From: Mesorhizobium sp. SARCC-RB16n
GTDB taxonomy: Bacteria > Pseudomonadota > Alphaproteobacteria > Rhizobiales > Rhizobiaceae
Direction of reading: 5' to 3'
Assembly (NCBI RefSeq): GCF_008520305.1
Contig: NZ_ML703301.1
Span: 1-64,000, forward strand
DNA length: 64,000 nt
Both the position numbers and the translations under genes were made by a program. This document shows, one piece after another, positions 24,501 through 33,002 of this stretch. Below the pieces are notes generated by a model. The model saw only the letters and a list, made by a program, of their open reading frames with translations, had not been told where the DNA came from and searched no databases. Position 1 is the stretch's first letter. The number at the start of each line of letters is the position of its first letter.

Positions 24501-25859
24501 TCACTCGGCGGCGAGCACGGTCGCACGGGCGGCCCGGGCTGCGGTCCAGGGGTTCACCGGCCGCTTGAGCCCGAGGTTTTCGCGCAAGGTCCGGCCTTCG
24601 TAAACCGTGCGGAACAGGCCGCGCCGCTGCAGTTCGGGGATGACGAGATCGACGAAATCGTCGAGCCCGCCGGGCAGCCATGGCGGCAGGATGTTGAAGC
24701 CGTCTGCGGCCTCGTTGGCGAACCATTCCTCCAGCTTGTCGGCGACCTGAGTGGCGCTGCCGACGATTGTGTAGTGGCCGCGCGCCGTCGCCACCCATTG
24801 GTAGAGCTGGCGGATCGTAAAATTGTGCTCGTCCGCGATCTGCCGGATCAGCGCTTGGCGGCTTTTCATGCCTTCGGTTTCCTTGGCTACCGGCAGCGGG
24901 CCGTCGAGTGGATAGCGCCTGATGTCGAGCGTCTGGCCGGCGAGGCCGTTGAGCAGGGCGATACCGTCCTCGGGCAGGATGAGGTCGTTGAGCTGCTGGT
25001 ATTTGGCGCGGGCTTCGTCCTCGGTGCGGCCGACGAAGGGCGCGACACCCGGCATGATTAGCACTTGCGCCGGGTCGCGGCCGACTTCCGCCACGCGCGC
25101 CTTGATGTCGCGGTAGAATTCCTGCGCCGTCTCGAGCTTCTGGTGGGCGGTGAAGATCACCTCGGCCGAGTGCGCGGCGAGCCCGCGCCCGTCCTCTGAC
25201 TGGCCAGCCTGCACCACCACGGGGTGGCCCTGCACCGGGCGTGGCACATTCAGAGGACCTTTGACGCTGAAATGTTCGCCCTTGTGGTTGATGTCGTGCA
25301 ATTTGTCCTTGTCGTAGAAGCGGCCCGACTGTTTGTCGCGAATGAAAGCGTCGTCTTCCCAGCTGTCCCACAGCGCCTTGACTGTCTCGACATGCTCATG
25401 CGCCCTTGCATAGCGGTCGGCGTGATCAGGCTGCGTGTCGCGGTTGAAATTCTGCGCGGTCTCGTCGCCGGCCGAAGTCACGACGTTCCAGCCGGCCCGG
25501 CCGTTGGACAAGAGGTCGAGCGAGGCGAACTTTCGGGCGAGGGTATAGGGCTCCTCATAGGTGGTGGACGCCGTGGCGATAAAGCCGAGATGCGTGGTCA
25601 ATGGCGCCAGTGCCGCAAACAGCGTCACCGGCTCGAAGCCGGCGATCTTGGCGTTGCCGCCTTCGCGGGCACCGAGGCCGACGGTCAGATTGTCGGCAAG
25701 AAAATAGGCGTCGAACAGGCCGCGCTCGGCGGTCAACGCGAGTTGCTTGTGGAACTCGAAATTGGTCGCGCCGTCGGCCGGTGCGTTGGGATGGCGCCAG
25801 GCCGCTATATGCTGTCCTCCGCCAGGCAGGAATGCGCCAAGTCTGATCTTTCTGGACAT
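24501..25859 (-). CDS. FMN-dependent monooxygenase, NtaA/SnaA/SoxA family
   Basis: Flavin-dependent two-component monooxygenase (bacterial luciferase-like) that uses FMNH2 and O2; family members attack nitrilotriacetate, dibenzothiophene and sulfur compounds. Hallmarks are LGAFLPGGGQHIAAWRHP at the start, FDAYFLADN, the RAGWNVVTSAGDETAQNFNRD stretch and QLYQWVATARGHYTIVGSATQVADKLEEW near the end. Length is 452 residues. The FMN reductase that would feed it is in the same operon. Substrate probably an organosulfur compound, inferred from the SsuABC and TauD neighbours. Confidence 0.9.
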   Translation of the reverse strand: MSRKIRLGAFLPGGGQHIAAWRHPNAPADGATNFEFHKQLALTAERGLFDAYFLADNLTVGLGAREGGNAKIAGFEPVTLFAALAPLTTHLGFIATASTTYEEPYTLARKFASLDLLSNGRAGWNVVTSAGDETAQNFNRDTQPDHADRYARAHEHVETVKALWDSWEDDAFIRDKQSGRFYDKDKLHDINHKGEHFSVKGPLNVPRPVQGHPVVVQAGQSEDGRGLAAHSAEVIFTAHQKLETAQEFYRDIKARVAEVGRDPAQVLIMPGVAPFVGRTEDEARAKYQQLNDLILPEDGIALLNGLAGQTLDIRRYPLDGPLPVAKETEGMKSRQALIRQIADEHNFTIRQLYQWVATARGHYTIVGSATQVADKLEEWFANEAADGFNILPPWLPGGLDDFVDLVIPELQRRGLFRTVYEGRTLRENLGLKRPVNPWTAARAARATVLAAE

Positions 25860-25875
25860 CTCGTTCCTCTTATTG

Positions 25876-25929
25876 CTGACTCGAGGGATATGGCTGACCC
25901 GAGGGATCTGGCTGACTGGAGGGAAATGG
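25876..25929. repeat. Three tandem 18-bp repeats
   Basis: Units CTGACTCGAGGGATATGG, CTGACCCGAGGGATCTGG and CTGACTGGAGGGAAATGG follow each other without spacers between the dioxygenase stop and the monooxygenase start. On the coding strand they form C/T-rich leader repeats. They may alter expression of the monooxygenase or be a slippage product. Confidence 0.75.
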
Positions 25930-25936
25930 GCTGGAT

Positions 25937-26869
25937 TCAGGCGGCTTTCGCCGTCGCCGGTTTGGCTACCTTGGTGCGGGTGGCGCTACGACGCCCGTCA
26001 ATGCCAACGGGCACGTCGCCATCCACGGTCGCGCGGCGGACGACCCGGTGGCCGTCGCCATAGTCATTGACAGCATAGTGCTGGGTGGCTCGGTTATCCC
26101 AGATCGCCACATCTCCGGCCCGCCAACGCCAGCGGACGGTGTTTTCCGGTGCGGTCACGTAGGATTGGAAAACCTCGTAAAGTTTTTGAGAATCGTTCGT
26201 CGAAAGGCCGACAAAGCGCTGCACGAAATTGCCGAGAAGCAGCGTGCGTTCGCCAGTTTCGGGATGAACCCGCACGACCGGGTGCTCGGTTTCGTAGATC
26301 GTCGAGGTGAACACCTCTTCGAAATACTTTTTCTCCACATCAGTCGCTCGCGGTCGGGCTGCGGCATAGTCGTATGCGTTGGAGTGCACCGCCCAAAGAT
26401 TGTCGGCGAGAAGTTTTAACGCCGTCGGCAGGCTCTCATAGGCGGCAGTGGTGTTGGCCCAGATCGTGTCGCCACCCGCCGGCGGAATGACGACGCCGCG
26501 CAGAACCGAGAATTTTGGGTAGGCGTCAACGAACGTGACGTCTGTGTGCCACTGATCGGCTCGCCCGCCACCGCGGCTCGAATCGAGTTCGAGGATCGAG
26601 GCCGTCCCGGCGACCGGACCCTGAGTCGGATGTGGCACCAGGTCACCGAGCAGGCGCGCAAAGCGCTCCTGCTCGGCATCGTCGAGGTGGCCTTGGTCGC
26701 GGAAGAACACCACCTTGTGGCGCAGCAGTAGGTCGTTGATGCCGGCCACGACCGCGTGCGGCAGATCGCCGGAGAGGCGGACGTTGCGAATTTCCGCGCC
26801 AACACGCACGGTGAGCGGGGCGACGTCGGCTTGTGGGATGGAAGCGTCAACCAGAACTGGCTTGGTCAT
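25937..26869 (-). CDS. TauD/TfdA-family dioxygenase, AtsK-like
   Basis: Fe(II)/2-oxoglutarate dioxygenase that releases sulfite or sulfate from taurine, sulfonates or alkyl sulfates. The iron ligands are in [13 protein letters not shown] and [11 protein letters not shown]; the oxoglutarate Arg is in [13 protein letters not shown]. It opens with [18 protein letters not shown] and has a conserved YYxx-like VFFRDQGHL block. Length is 310 residues, and the variable C-terminal 20 residues are Ala/Lys/Thr-rich. The sequence is closer in style to the alkylsulfatase AtsK than to TauD, though the substrate cannot be settled by eye. Confidence 0.88.
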   Translation of the reverse strand: MTKPVLVDASIPQADVAPLTVRVGAEIRNVRLSGDLPHAVVAGINDLLLRHKVVFFRDQGHLDDAEQERFARLLGDLVPHPTQGPVAGTASILELDSSRGGGRADQWHTDVTFVDAYPKFSVLRGVVIPPAGGDTIWANTTAAYESLPTALKLLADNLWAVHSNAYDYAAARPRATDVEKKYFEEVFTSTIYETEHPVVRVHPETGERTLLLGNFVQRFVGLSTNDSQKLYEVFQSYVTAPENTVRWRWRAGDVAIWDNRATQHYAVNDYGDGHRVVRRATVDGDVPVGIDGRRSATRTKVAKPATAKAA

Positions 26870-26938
26870 TATAGTCTCCGTCGTTAAGTGAACTGCTGGA
26901 TGGGAGAGATTCGGGGTTCTCCAATGTCCGAAGGGGCG

Positions 26939-27592
26939 TCAACCATCCCTCACTCCAACCTGGCGAGAGGAACTCGGCGCAAGGAGCGCGCATGCGCTGG
27001 GCTCGCCGCACCGTTCGCTCGGAGCACTTTGGCTTGCGTGGACAACTCGCTTTGAAATTCGCGGTTCGAGATAGGGCGCGAACTGTCCAATGGCGCGGTC
27101 GAGTCGCTCTGCCAGGGCAGGGGAGATGGATATCGGATCGGCAAAATCCCGTTCCGAGGCATAGATTCCGGTCGCAAGCGTTCGCGCCTCGAAGAAGCCG
27201 AAGAGCGGCCGCAACTGATGCTCGATCACCAGCGCGTGGCGATCGCCGCCGCCCGTCGCGGCGAGAAGAACTGGCATGCCACTGAACGCAGTGGGCTCGA
27301 GCAGATCGATCAGGTGTTTGAAGAGCCCGGTGTAGCTGCCTTTGTAGACCGGACTGGCGATAACCAATGCCTCGGCTTCAAGGAGGCGGTCAACGAGCCT
27401 CCTTGCCGTCTGATTGAGATCGGAAAGACGGACTGCGGCACCCAGATGGGGAATGAACTGGCCAACATCGAGGATCTCGGAGGTCTTGTCATATCGGCGT
27501 GCCGCTCGCCCGACGATCTCTTCGATCAGAATGCGGGTGCGGGAGGGAGAGTTATAGCTGCCGGAAAATCCGACGATTGCGGGAGTGGTCAT
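26939..27592 (-). CDS. NADPH-dependent FMN reductase, MsuE/SsuE-like
   Basis: Supplies reduced FMN to the downstream monooxygenase. It starts TTPAIVGFSGSYNSPSRTRILIEEI, a flavodoxin-like phosphate loop, continues with ASPVYKGSYTGLFKHLIDLL and ends the core at LLAATGGGDRHALVIEHQLRPLFGFF. Length is 217 residues, about 20 more than usual; the last 30 look like added non-family sequence. First gene of the operon, so the promoter should lie in 27593-27700. Confidence 0.88.
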   Translation of the reverse strand: MTTPAIVGFSGSYNSPSRTRILIEEIVGRAARRYDKTSEILDVGQFIPHLGAAVRLSDLNQTARRLVDRLLEAEALVIASPVYKGSYTGLFKHLIDLLEPTAFSGMPVLLAATGGGDRHALVIEHQLRPLFGFFEARTLATGIYASERDFADPISISPALAERLDRAIGQFAPYLEPRISKRVVHASQSAPSERCGEPSACALLAPSSSRQVGVRDG

Positions 27593-27981
27593 GGTCCGGC
27601 CCTTCTCCTTTGGAACGCAGACTGCATTCGCGAAGACAGGGAACAGGCTAGGTAATTATACAAATTCTATAGAGAAAGAAGATTGCTTGTTTGCAGCAGT
27701 TCGTAAATTCGTTTTCTCGGTTTCGACGCTGTGTGAGCCGGGGCTTTCGATGAGCCGTGACGGACGTCTTGCCAATCACCGCGCTAGGCTGCTTCGAGCG
27801 GCCTCGAGCTCAACGCTGATAGGAGCGCGAGCGACGGCCCCAATTCGCCCAATGGAAACGATCCGCGCGGCCCCACCTCGCCGTCAATCTATCGAGCCAA
27901 TCTCGCCAGCCTATTGTGTCGTTTCAGGACGCCGCCCTGGCACCCATCTTGCAGGACCTCTTCATCTTGGGAGAAGATGGA
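27593..27981. other. Promoter gap of the desulfurisation operon
   Basis: AT-rich for this window near 27650-27700, consistent with the operon promoter on the minus strand. No gene is supported. Confidence 0.35.
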
Positions 27982-28170
27982 ATGGGTTTATTTAATCGCC
28001 TGCTCGACAAGGATCTGACCCTGCAGTGTCCGAGCTGCAGAGCCAAGCTGGTTAGGAAGGGCTCCTGGGTCAAGTCCGTCGCGATATTCACATGCGAACG
28101 GTGCGGTGAGAAGGTACGGCTTTCTTACAGCGAGAAGCTTGAGATTTTTAGGCGGGGCGCCTCCAACTGA
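27982..28170 (+). CDS. Small zinc-ribbon protein
   Basis: A 62-residue protein with two CxxC knuckles, CPSCRAKL near residue 14 and CERCGEKVRL near residue 39, which make a rubredoxin-like zinc ribbon. I start it at the ATG at 27982 (MGLFNRLLDKD) with GGAGAAGATGGA before it; a Met at 27916 is in frame but adds odd sequence. No named family is recognised. Confidence 0.5.
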   Translation: MGLFNRLLDKDLTLQCPSCRAKLVRKGSWVKSVAIFTCERCGEKVRLSYSEKLEIFRRGASN

Positions 28171-28607
28171 CTGGGCCTAATATGCGCCAGCGGCTTGGTA
28201 GACATGAGCACGCGCGGCGCCAATTTTCGAGACAGGTGGCTAACCAGCAACCTGTCTGGCCTTGCCAGTTCCGACGTAATTCTGCACCGGATTCCCAATC
28301 CCGCCGTGCAATCGCAGCTTCACGCGACCTTCTAAAGCGATTACGCCAGCGCAAGGCGGACGAGGCGCACAGGGAGGCTGAGAAGCACCGAGTGTCCGCG
28401 TTCTATGCAGACATCGTCCGGTCTGTATTTCGAAATTTGGCCTCGGAAACTGACGTGCCCGAGTTGTGAATTGCGAAACCTGGCCAGGAGCCTCATCTTC
28501 GAGCTTACCGGGTGCGAGCGCGTTCTGGATCATCAGGAGGTAACGGACGGAACAATCGCCACGCCGCCTTGTTCGGGGCGCATCATTTTTGTGGTATGAT
28601 TCGTCCT
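28171..28607. other. Gap with no supported gene
   Basis: Frames on both strands are open but have no domain signature, paired start or convincing ribosome site. It may hold eroded coding sequence. Confidence 0.3.
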
Positions 28608-28790
28608 ATGGGCAAGAAGGCCAAGCACAAAGCAAAGAAGGTGATTGATATCCCGATCGAAGGCGAGCTTGAAACGGAAGCCTCCTACTATGCTCGCAAG
28701 TGCGGTATCACGACAGATGAAGCCGCCAAGATCATTCGGGAAGCCCGTGCGCCAAAGCTCACCATCGTCCCTAAAGGACGCCAGCTATAG
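28608..28790 (+). CDS. Small hypothetical protein, lysine-rich N-terminus
   Basis: A 60-residue frame opening MGKKAKHKAKKVIDIPIEG and containing YYARKCGITTDEAAKIIREA, a helix-turn-helix-like stretch reminiscent of the small DUF3606 proteins. An ATG at 28596 adds four residues. A strong terminator follows 11 bases after the stop, which supports a real gene. Function unknown. Confidence 0.5.
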   Translation: MGKKAKHKAKKVIDIPIEGELETEASYYARKCGITTDEAAKIIREARAPKLTIVPKGRQL

Positions 28791-28801
28791 GTCCACAAAG
28801 G

Positions 28802-28837
28802 AAAAGCCCCGGCGCTTTGGTCTGCACCGGGGCTTTT
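28802..28837 (+). terminator. Rho-independent terminator
   Basis: Perfect 11-bp stem AAAAGCCCCGG / CCGGGGCTTTT with a 14-base loop and T-run; it works on both strands. A partial copy of its left half (AAAAGCCCCGGCGCTT) occurs at 32386 after another small gene. Confidence 0.8.
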
Positions 28838-29399
28838 GACATGTACGAGCTACTCAGCATGTCGGCATGTACGTAGTAGAGCCAAGCGGTTGAGGGGGAT
28901 CAACGCCGAGCCTGACTGGCGCGGCTAGAGGGGGATCATCGCCAGCTTACACCACCCTAGCATTGTCGTTGCCAGCGCGGCGTCATTTAAATGAACGAGC
29001 CGTCTTGGCCTGCTCAAGCACACCTACCCTGCCAGACAGTTGTAGTAGGCCCGCCTCACTGGTGGCGAAGCGGGCCCGGCCAGGTCTTGGGGACCTGACC
29101 GGCAGCAGGGGAGCTGCCGGCTTTCGAACCAGCCGAGACATACCAAGTTCCCACATAGCTCACAAAAAGCCTGCCGGCCGGAGCCAGGCGGGCAGCTCAC
29201 AGAGTGCATGCCGCCCGGAGTAGGCGGCTGGCTCCCGAACCTTTGTCTCTGACATATGTTCCAGCACCGGGCCACTTAGGCCCGCGCCTCCCACAGGAGG
29301 GCGCGGGCCGGCCAGCAGCGCGAAAAGCCCCGGACACGCTGCCTTCGCCGGAACTTGCGAATAACGGGGCTGTTCCCGACCGAACACTAAAATACCCGC
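28838..29399. other. Non-coding stretch with a cluster of GC-rich hairpins
   Basis: No gene is supported. Successive perfect or near-perfect stems occur: GGCCCGC..GCGGGCC (29048-29076), CAGGTC..GACCTG (29081-29098), CCGGCAGC..GCTGCCGG (29099-29120), GCCGCC..GGCGGC (29210-29228) and GGCCCGCGCC..GGCGCGGGCC (29279-29309). The string CCGGCCGGAGCCAG occurs at about 29174 and again at about 29400. Two similar GAGGGGGATCA motifs lie near 28892 and 28928. Looks like a REP-like intergenic cluster. Confidence 0.55.
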
Positions 29400-29404
29400 C
29401 GGCC

Positions 29405-29594
29405 GGAGCCAGAGGGGGCTGGCGCAACGGGCAGCGAAAGCCGTTCTGAATCGGGCCTCCGGGAAGAATTGGAAGCCTGCTTCGCGGGCCGCGAGATCAC
29501 TTGGGAATGGGTGCACGGCCACAATGGTGGCCCCCTAAACGAGGAGGTCGATCGGCTGGCAAATGACGCCGCCCGAAAGGCGATATTTGCTTAG
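29405..29594 (+). pseudogene. RNase HI C-terminal remnant
   Basis: Reading with two small frame changes gives GWRNGQRKP, then LREELEACFAGREITWEWVHGHNG and NEEVDRLANDAARKAIFA with a stop at 29592-29594. WVHGHNG and DRLANDAA are the His and last Asp motifs of ribonuclease HI. The first two catalytic acidic residues are missing because the upstream part is replaced by the hairpin cluster. Cannot be active. Confidence 0.75.
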
Positions 29595-29685
29595 ATTGCC
29601 CCGGCAACTTGCCAATAGCGGTTGCCCGCCCATCGCCGGACTCGGCGAACTCTTATATGCTTGACGAAAAAGCAAAGGAGAGTTG

Positions 29686-29880
29686 ATGCCTAAGCTGACA
29701 AACGCTGCTGACATGGCTCGATCCGTCGGCATTGACCCAAAGGCCTTCCGGCAGGCATTACGGGACGCGAAACTCCCTTGGCACAAACGCAACGACGATT
29801 GGACCGTCGAGATTGATGGCGACGAACACTCGTCGATGCGGACTGTTTTGGTGACGCTACTGAAGCGGAAGAAGGCTTGA
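29686..29880 (+). CDS. Small conserved-looking hypothetical protein
   Basis: A 64-residue protein beginning MPKLTNAADMARSVGIDPKA and ending in a basic tail, with an excellent AAGGAGA ribosome site 6 bases before the ATG. The first half resembles a small HTH (AKAFRQALRDAKLPWHKRND), so DNA binding is possible. No family name known to me. Confidence 0.6.
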   Translation: MPKLTNAADMARSVGIDPKAFRQALRDAKLPWHKRNDDWTVEIDGDEHSSMRTVLVTLLKRKKA

Positions 29881-29987
29881 TGCCCAGAGGCGCTTATCCC
29901 TAAACAGGCGCGGGCCATCGACAAAGTTGGGAACCGATCGTGTGCCTTGGGCCTTTCGTTCTTGAACGGACAGGAAGGAGCCTCATC

Positions 29988-30089
29988 ATGTACCGTGCTC
30001 AAAATAGCGTGTTGGAAGCCGGTTGGCTTCTGGCGGTCCCACTCTCGCTCGCGATCGCTGTGCTATTTGCAGGCCTCCTGTTGAGTTGA
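29988..30089 (+). CDS. 33-residue single-span membrane protein
   Basis: ATG 29988 follows AAGGAG by 8 bases. The 33 codons encode a short polar start (MYRAQNSVLEAG) and one hydrophobic helix (WLLAVPLSLAIAVLFAGLLLS), then TGA at 30087-30089. The strong ribosome site and helix support expression of a membrane mini-protein. Function unknown. Confidence 0.5.
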   Translation: MYRAQNSVLEAGWLLAVPLSLAIAVLFAGLLLS

Positions 30090-30364
30090 ACGATGGGACA
30101 CAAAACTCGACCTAACACGCCAAATCTGACAATGCTCGCCGGCCGTCAAAGAAACCAAAGTCGGGCGTGTGCGGCGGCACAGGATCAAGGTGGACGTCAT
30201 CGGCGTGCTTTCCGGCATTCCGCTGAAAGGGCGTCAGGTTCGCTCCAGAATCAGCGCTCGCCGCTGCCGGTGGAAATCGCTCTCCGGTCGTGAGGGTAGA
30301 CTGCGCTGGTGTAGACAATCCGGCGCGGTGCCGGCGAAATGCCGCCGCTGGTCTGGACCTGAAG
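30090..30364. other. Gap with no supported gene
   Basis: No family signature in either strand. It ends at the stop of the decayed diguanylate cyclase gene. Confidence 0.3.
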
Positions 30365-31349
30365 TCAAAGAGCTTTCTGGCGATTTTTTCCCCGGTTCGA
30401 TTCATCAAACTTGTCCGGCCCGTGGAGCAGCACCCGATTGCGGCCGGCTTGCTTGGCAAGATAGAGGGCCGTATCCGCGTGACGCTGCAACTGTTCGGGT
30501 GAGATGGCCTCCTCAGCCGACTGAACCGAAACCCCAATGCTGAGGGTGACGCTGCGACACGCGGGATCCAGGGTTCGTAAAAGCGGCTGCCTCGACGCTC
30601 TTACGAATTCGCTCAGCTACAGAGACCGCCTCTTGCTCGCTCGTCTCGGGCAGGAGCACCAGGAACTCTTCGCCACCGTAGCGGGCAAGGTGATCGCGAT
30701 CGCGCCTGACGTTTTCCTGAATGATCCTGGCGACCTCAACGAGACAGCGATCGCCCTGGGCATGGCCGAGGTGATCGTTCAGCTTCTTGAAGTGATCGAT
30801 GTCGCACATCAGCATCGCGACAGGGTTCTGCAACTGAAAAACAAGATAGAGACCGAGCGCCAAGGCGGCAATGATCGCCGTCCAGGCGAGAGGGATGCCG
30901 AAGATGATGATGGCTGTTATGGCCACGAACAGCATGATGTTCAAATGCCGTTCGTAGAACTCGCCACCCGCGCTGACGCCGACCAACGCGACCGACAACA
31001 AGATGAAGAACATGCTCGCGATCAGCGAAGCCCCTTGAATCCAAGGCGGCCGCGGTCTTCGCCAGACAAAAACAGTGGTCGCGGCGATCGGCGGGATGAT
31101 GGTACCAGGCAAAAGCATGGACAGCGCGATCGGCCTTGGCAGGATCAACATGTTCAGCGCCAGGGTCAGCACGTCCAGCAAAGCCACCCAGATCATCCGA
31201 GCGCGGATAATCTTCGCTGTTTGCGACCAGACACGTGCTCGAAACAGCCGTTTGATCTCGCCTTTGAGGCGAATGTCGCGCCTGCGGCGCGCCAGAAGCC
31301 GGTCAACCTCGGCGGTTAAGGCAGGGTCTTCCTGCCCGTCGATGTGCAT
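30365..31349 (-). pseudogene. GGDEF diguanylate cyclase, deleted and frameshifted
   Basis: Membrane-anchored diguanylate cyclase that would make cyclic di-GMP. An N-terminal MASE-like region with about five hydrophobic helices runs straight into LMCDIDHFKKLNDHLGHAQGD and YGGEEFLVLLPE. The helix with the usual DxLTGLxNRR opening of the GGDEF domain is absent, so about 40 residues were deleted. Near 30555 the frame shifts from SRVSQRHP to RSVTLSIGVSVQSAEE, which continues with the domain end ALYLAKQAGRNRVLLH and stops at 30365. Two lesions make it a pseudogene. Confidence 0.82.
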
Positions 31350-32193
31350 GAGTTCGGGATCCTTAACCGCTTCTCCCGAACATTCGTCGAGCCATCCGGT
31401 CGTCGCAACGGAAAGCTTGCCAAGCTATCCTAAAGATTTGACTACCAACTGATTTGCGGATTTCAGGGCGCCGGCTGCCGGTGGGTCTCTGCTGCGTTGT
31501 GCTCGACTGCAAGCCATTGCTGCTCCAAGAGTCGACGACAAGGTTGCGGGTCGGTGAACTATGGGACACCGGCAAACTGGAGAGGACTATTATCGGCGTC
31601 GCCACCGTCCGCTGGCGTGCCGGCGCGGGACAAGGCCGTTCTTGAGGCGGCCTCGACCTGACTTCTGCGCCTGACAGTGGTCAGTTCGGCTTGCGCGTGA
31701 GGGAAAACAGCCTGTGAGCCGGGCTGCGACACCGAGGCAAATGAGAGCTTCGCTCGGAATAGCCGATGCGGGCAACTCCGGCTGCCCGCACAACATTTTG
31801 CGCCGCCTCGCCTCCGGAACTATTCGGCTACATCCCACTTTCCCAAGAGCCGGTGCTCCGGCCCGTCGCCTGGGCCCCTATCGCCAGCACCGACGCTTGG
31901 GCCGGCCCCTTTTACATTCCGCAAGTCATGATCTGGCAGCTTTGCTGCGCTCCGCCTGCTCCGAGGAAGTTTCAGACGTGTGAGGCACCCCAGGTCAGCC
32001 GGACACGCTGCCGATTGGAAGGCCAATTCCCCCTTCGTTCACGATATTTAGGGCGAATATCCGGTTGACAAACCCAATTGAAATAGGATGCCTGAAAGGG
32101 CGGCATGGGGATTTGACTCGCCAAACCTTCTTTGATTGATATCGTGGCTCGCACGAGGAATGACTTTCGCCCTTCGTGCTGCACGAGGGACCC
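31350..32193. other. Long gap with no supported gene
   Basis: Only chance frames; no domain, no repeat and no RNA gene that I can recognise in about 840 bases. An AT-rich stretch at 31430-31450 may hold the old promoter of the GGDEF gene. Confidence 0.3.
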
Positions 32194-32376
32194 ATGGCGA
32201 AATTCGGATTATCAGCGCTCGATGCCGACATCCTGAGGACGACTTTCAAAAAAGCGGTCTTGGAGGAAAGCATCCCGGAGAGCGGGTGGCGAAAATACGC
32301 TGAGGAACTCATCCAGATATATACGGGCTCTCAGACCGTAGATCCCCGACTGGTGGACTGGATGGTAAGCAAATAG
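32194..32376 (+). CDS. Small hypothetical protein
   Basis: A 60-residue frame starting MAKFGLSALDADILRTTFKKA with GAGGG before the ATG and ending DPRLVDWMVSK. The mixed charged/hydrophobic content is like a real small helical protein. The 3' flank carries half of the terminator found at 28802. No family recognised. Confidence 0.5.
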   Translation: MAKFGLSALDADILRTTFKKAVLEESIPESGWRKYAEELIQIYTGSQTVDPRLVDWMVSK

Positions 32377-32423
32377 CGCAGGGGAAAAGCCCCGGCGCTT
32401 CGCAGCCCTGCTATCGATTTGAC

Positions 32424-32922
32424 CTCAGTCGCTGCGGAGGATTTTCGCTTCTAACGCCGCTACTACGAAAGCTCGTCTGGCAACTGGTGGCCGAGCTTCA
32501 CCACGCAGCACCTGAAGACATGCATCCATAGCCAGTTTTCGCTTCTTCGTCTGATCAGGAAAATTCCGCAGCAGGATCGTAGCCGCCTCGTTGACATCGA
32601 GTATGACGCGTTCCCGGTCATGGCGGCCAACTTGCACCACCACGGGCCGGACGAACCTGCTTGACATGCAATTACACTTTCAATCCGGGTCGCTACGGGA
32701 CTTGCGTATCATGACGTTGGGTCAATTCATACATGGATTGGCAGCGGCCCAAAGAGGCCTTGCACATTCGTCTCCTTGGCCCCACGCGAGCTTTCATGAA
32801 GGCCGAGCGTTCCCTCCTCGGGTGCCGCCCTGATGGGGGCGTTGCCGCGGCGCTTCTAGAGGGGCGCGGACGCCAACAGAGGTAGAGGGCGGGCTTGCGG
32901 GGCGGGCGGAGGTCCGGGTCGC
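32424..32922. repeat. About 500-bp direct repeat, copy 2
   Basis: Second copy of the DUF982 segment (see 21281-21766), same orientation, 11.1 kb away. Its non-coding half is 13 bp longer owing to small insertions and is followed by a terminator at 32971-33002 not shared with copy 1. Confidence 0.8.
32425..32667 (-). CDS. DUF982 family protein, copy 2
   Basis: An 80-residue twin of the protein at 21281-21523; differences are Ser to Asn in LLRNFPDQ and Ala to Val in AFVVAALEA. Same start context (ATG preceded by the conserved duplicated region). The function of the family is unknown. Confidence 0.8.
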   Translation of the reverse strand: MSSRFVRPVVVQVGRHDRERVILDVNEAATILLRNFPDQTKKRKLAMDACLQVLRGEARPPVARRAFVVAALEAKILRSD

Positions 32923-32970
32923 CGACGGTTCGTCCCTCTGAACGGTCCTTGGGTCCACCATCCAACATCT

Positions 32971-33002
32971 GCCCCGTCGGCTCAGGTCGGCGGGGCTTTT
33001 TT
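32971..33002 (+). terminator. Rho-independent terminator
   Basis: GCCCCG and CGGGGC arms with inner CG pairs around TCAGG, followed by six T. No coding gene ends just before it on the plus strand, so it may end a small RNA from the duplicated non-coding segment. Confidence 0.65.

Noticed and set aside
28838-29330. CRISPR array or tandem gene cassettes in the hairpin cluster
   Set aside because: The hairpins differ in sequence and spacing and there are no regular repeats with spacers, so it is not a CRISPR array.
31350-32193. Hidden gene in the long gap after the GGDEF pseudogene
   Set aside because: Several frames are open on both strands but none shows a start with ribosome site or any known motif.
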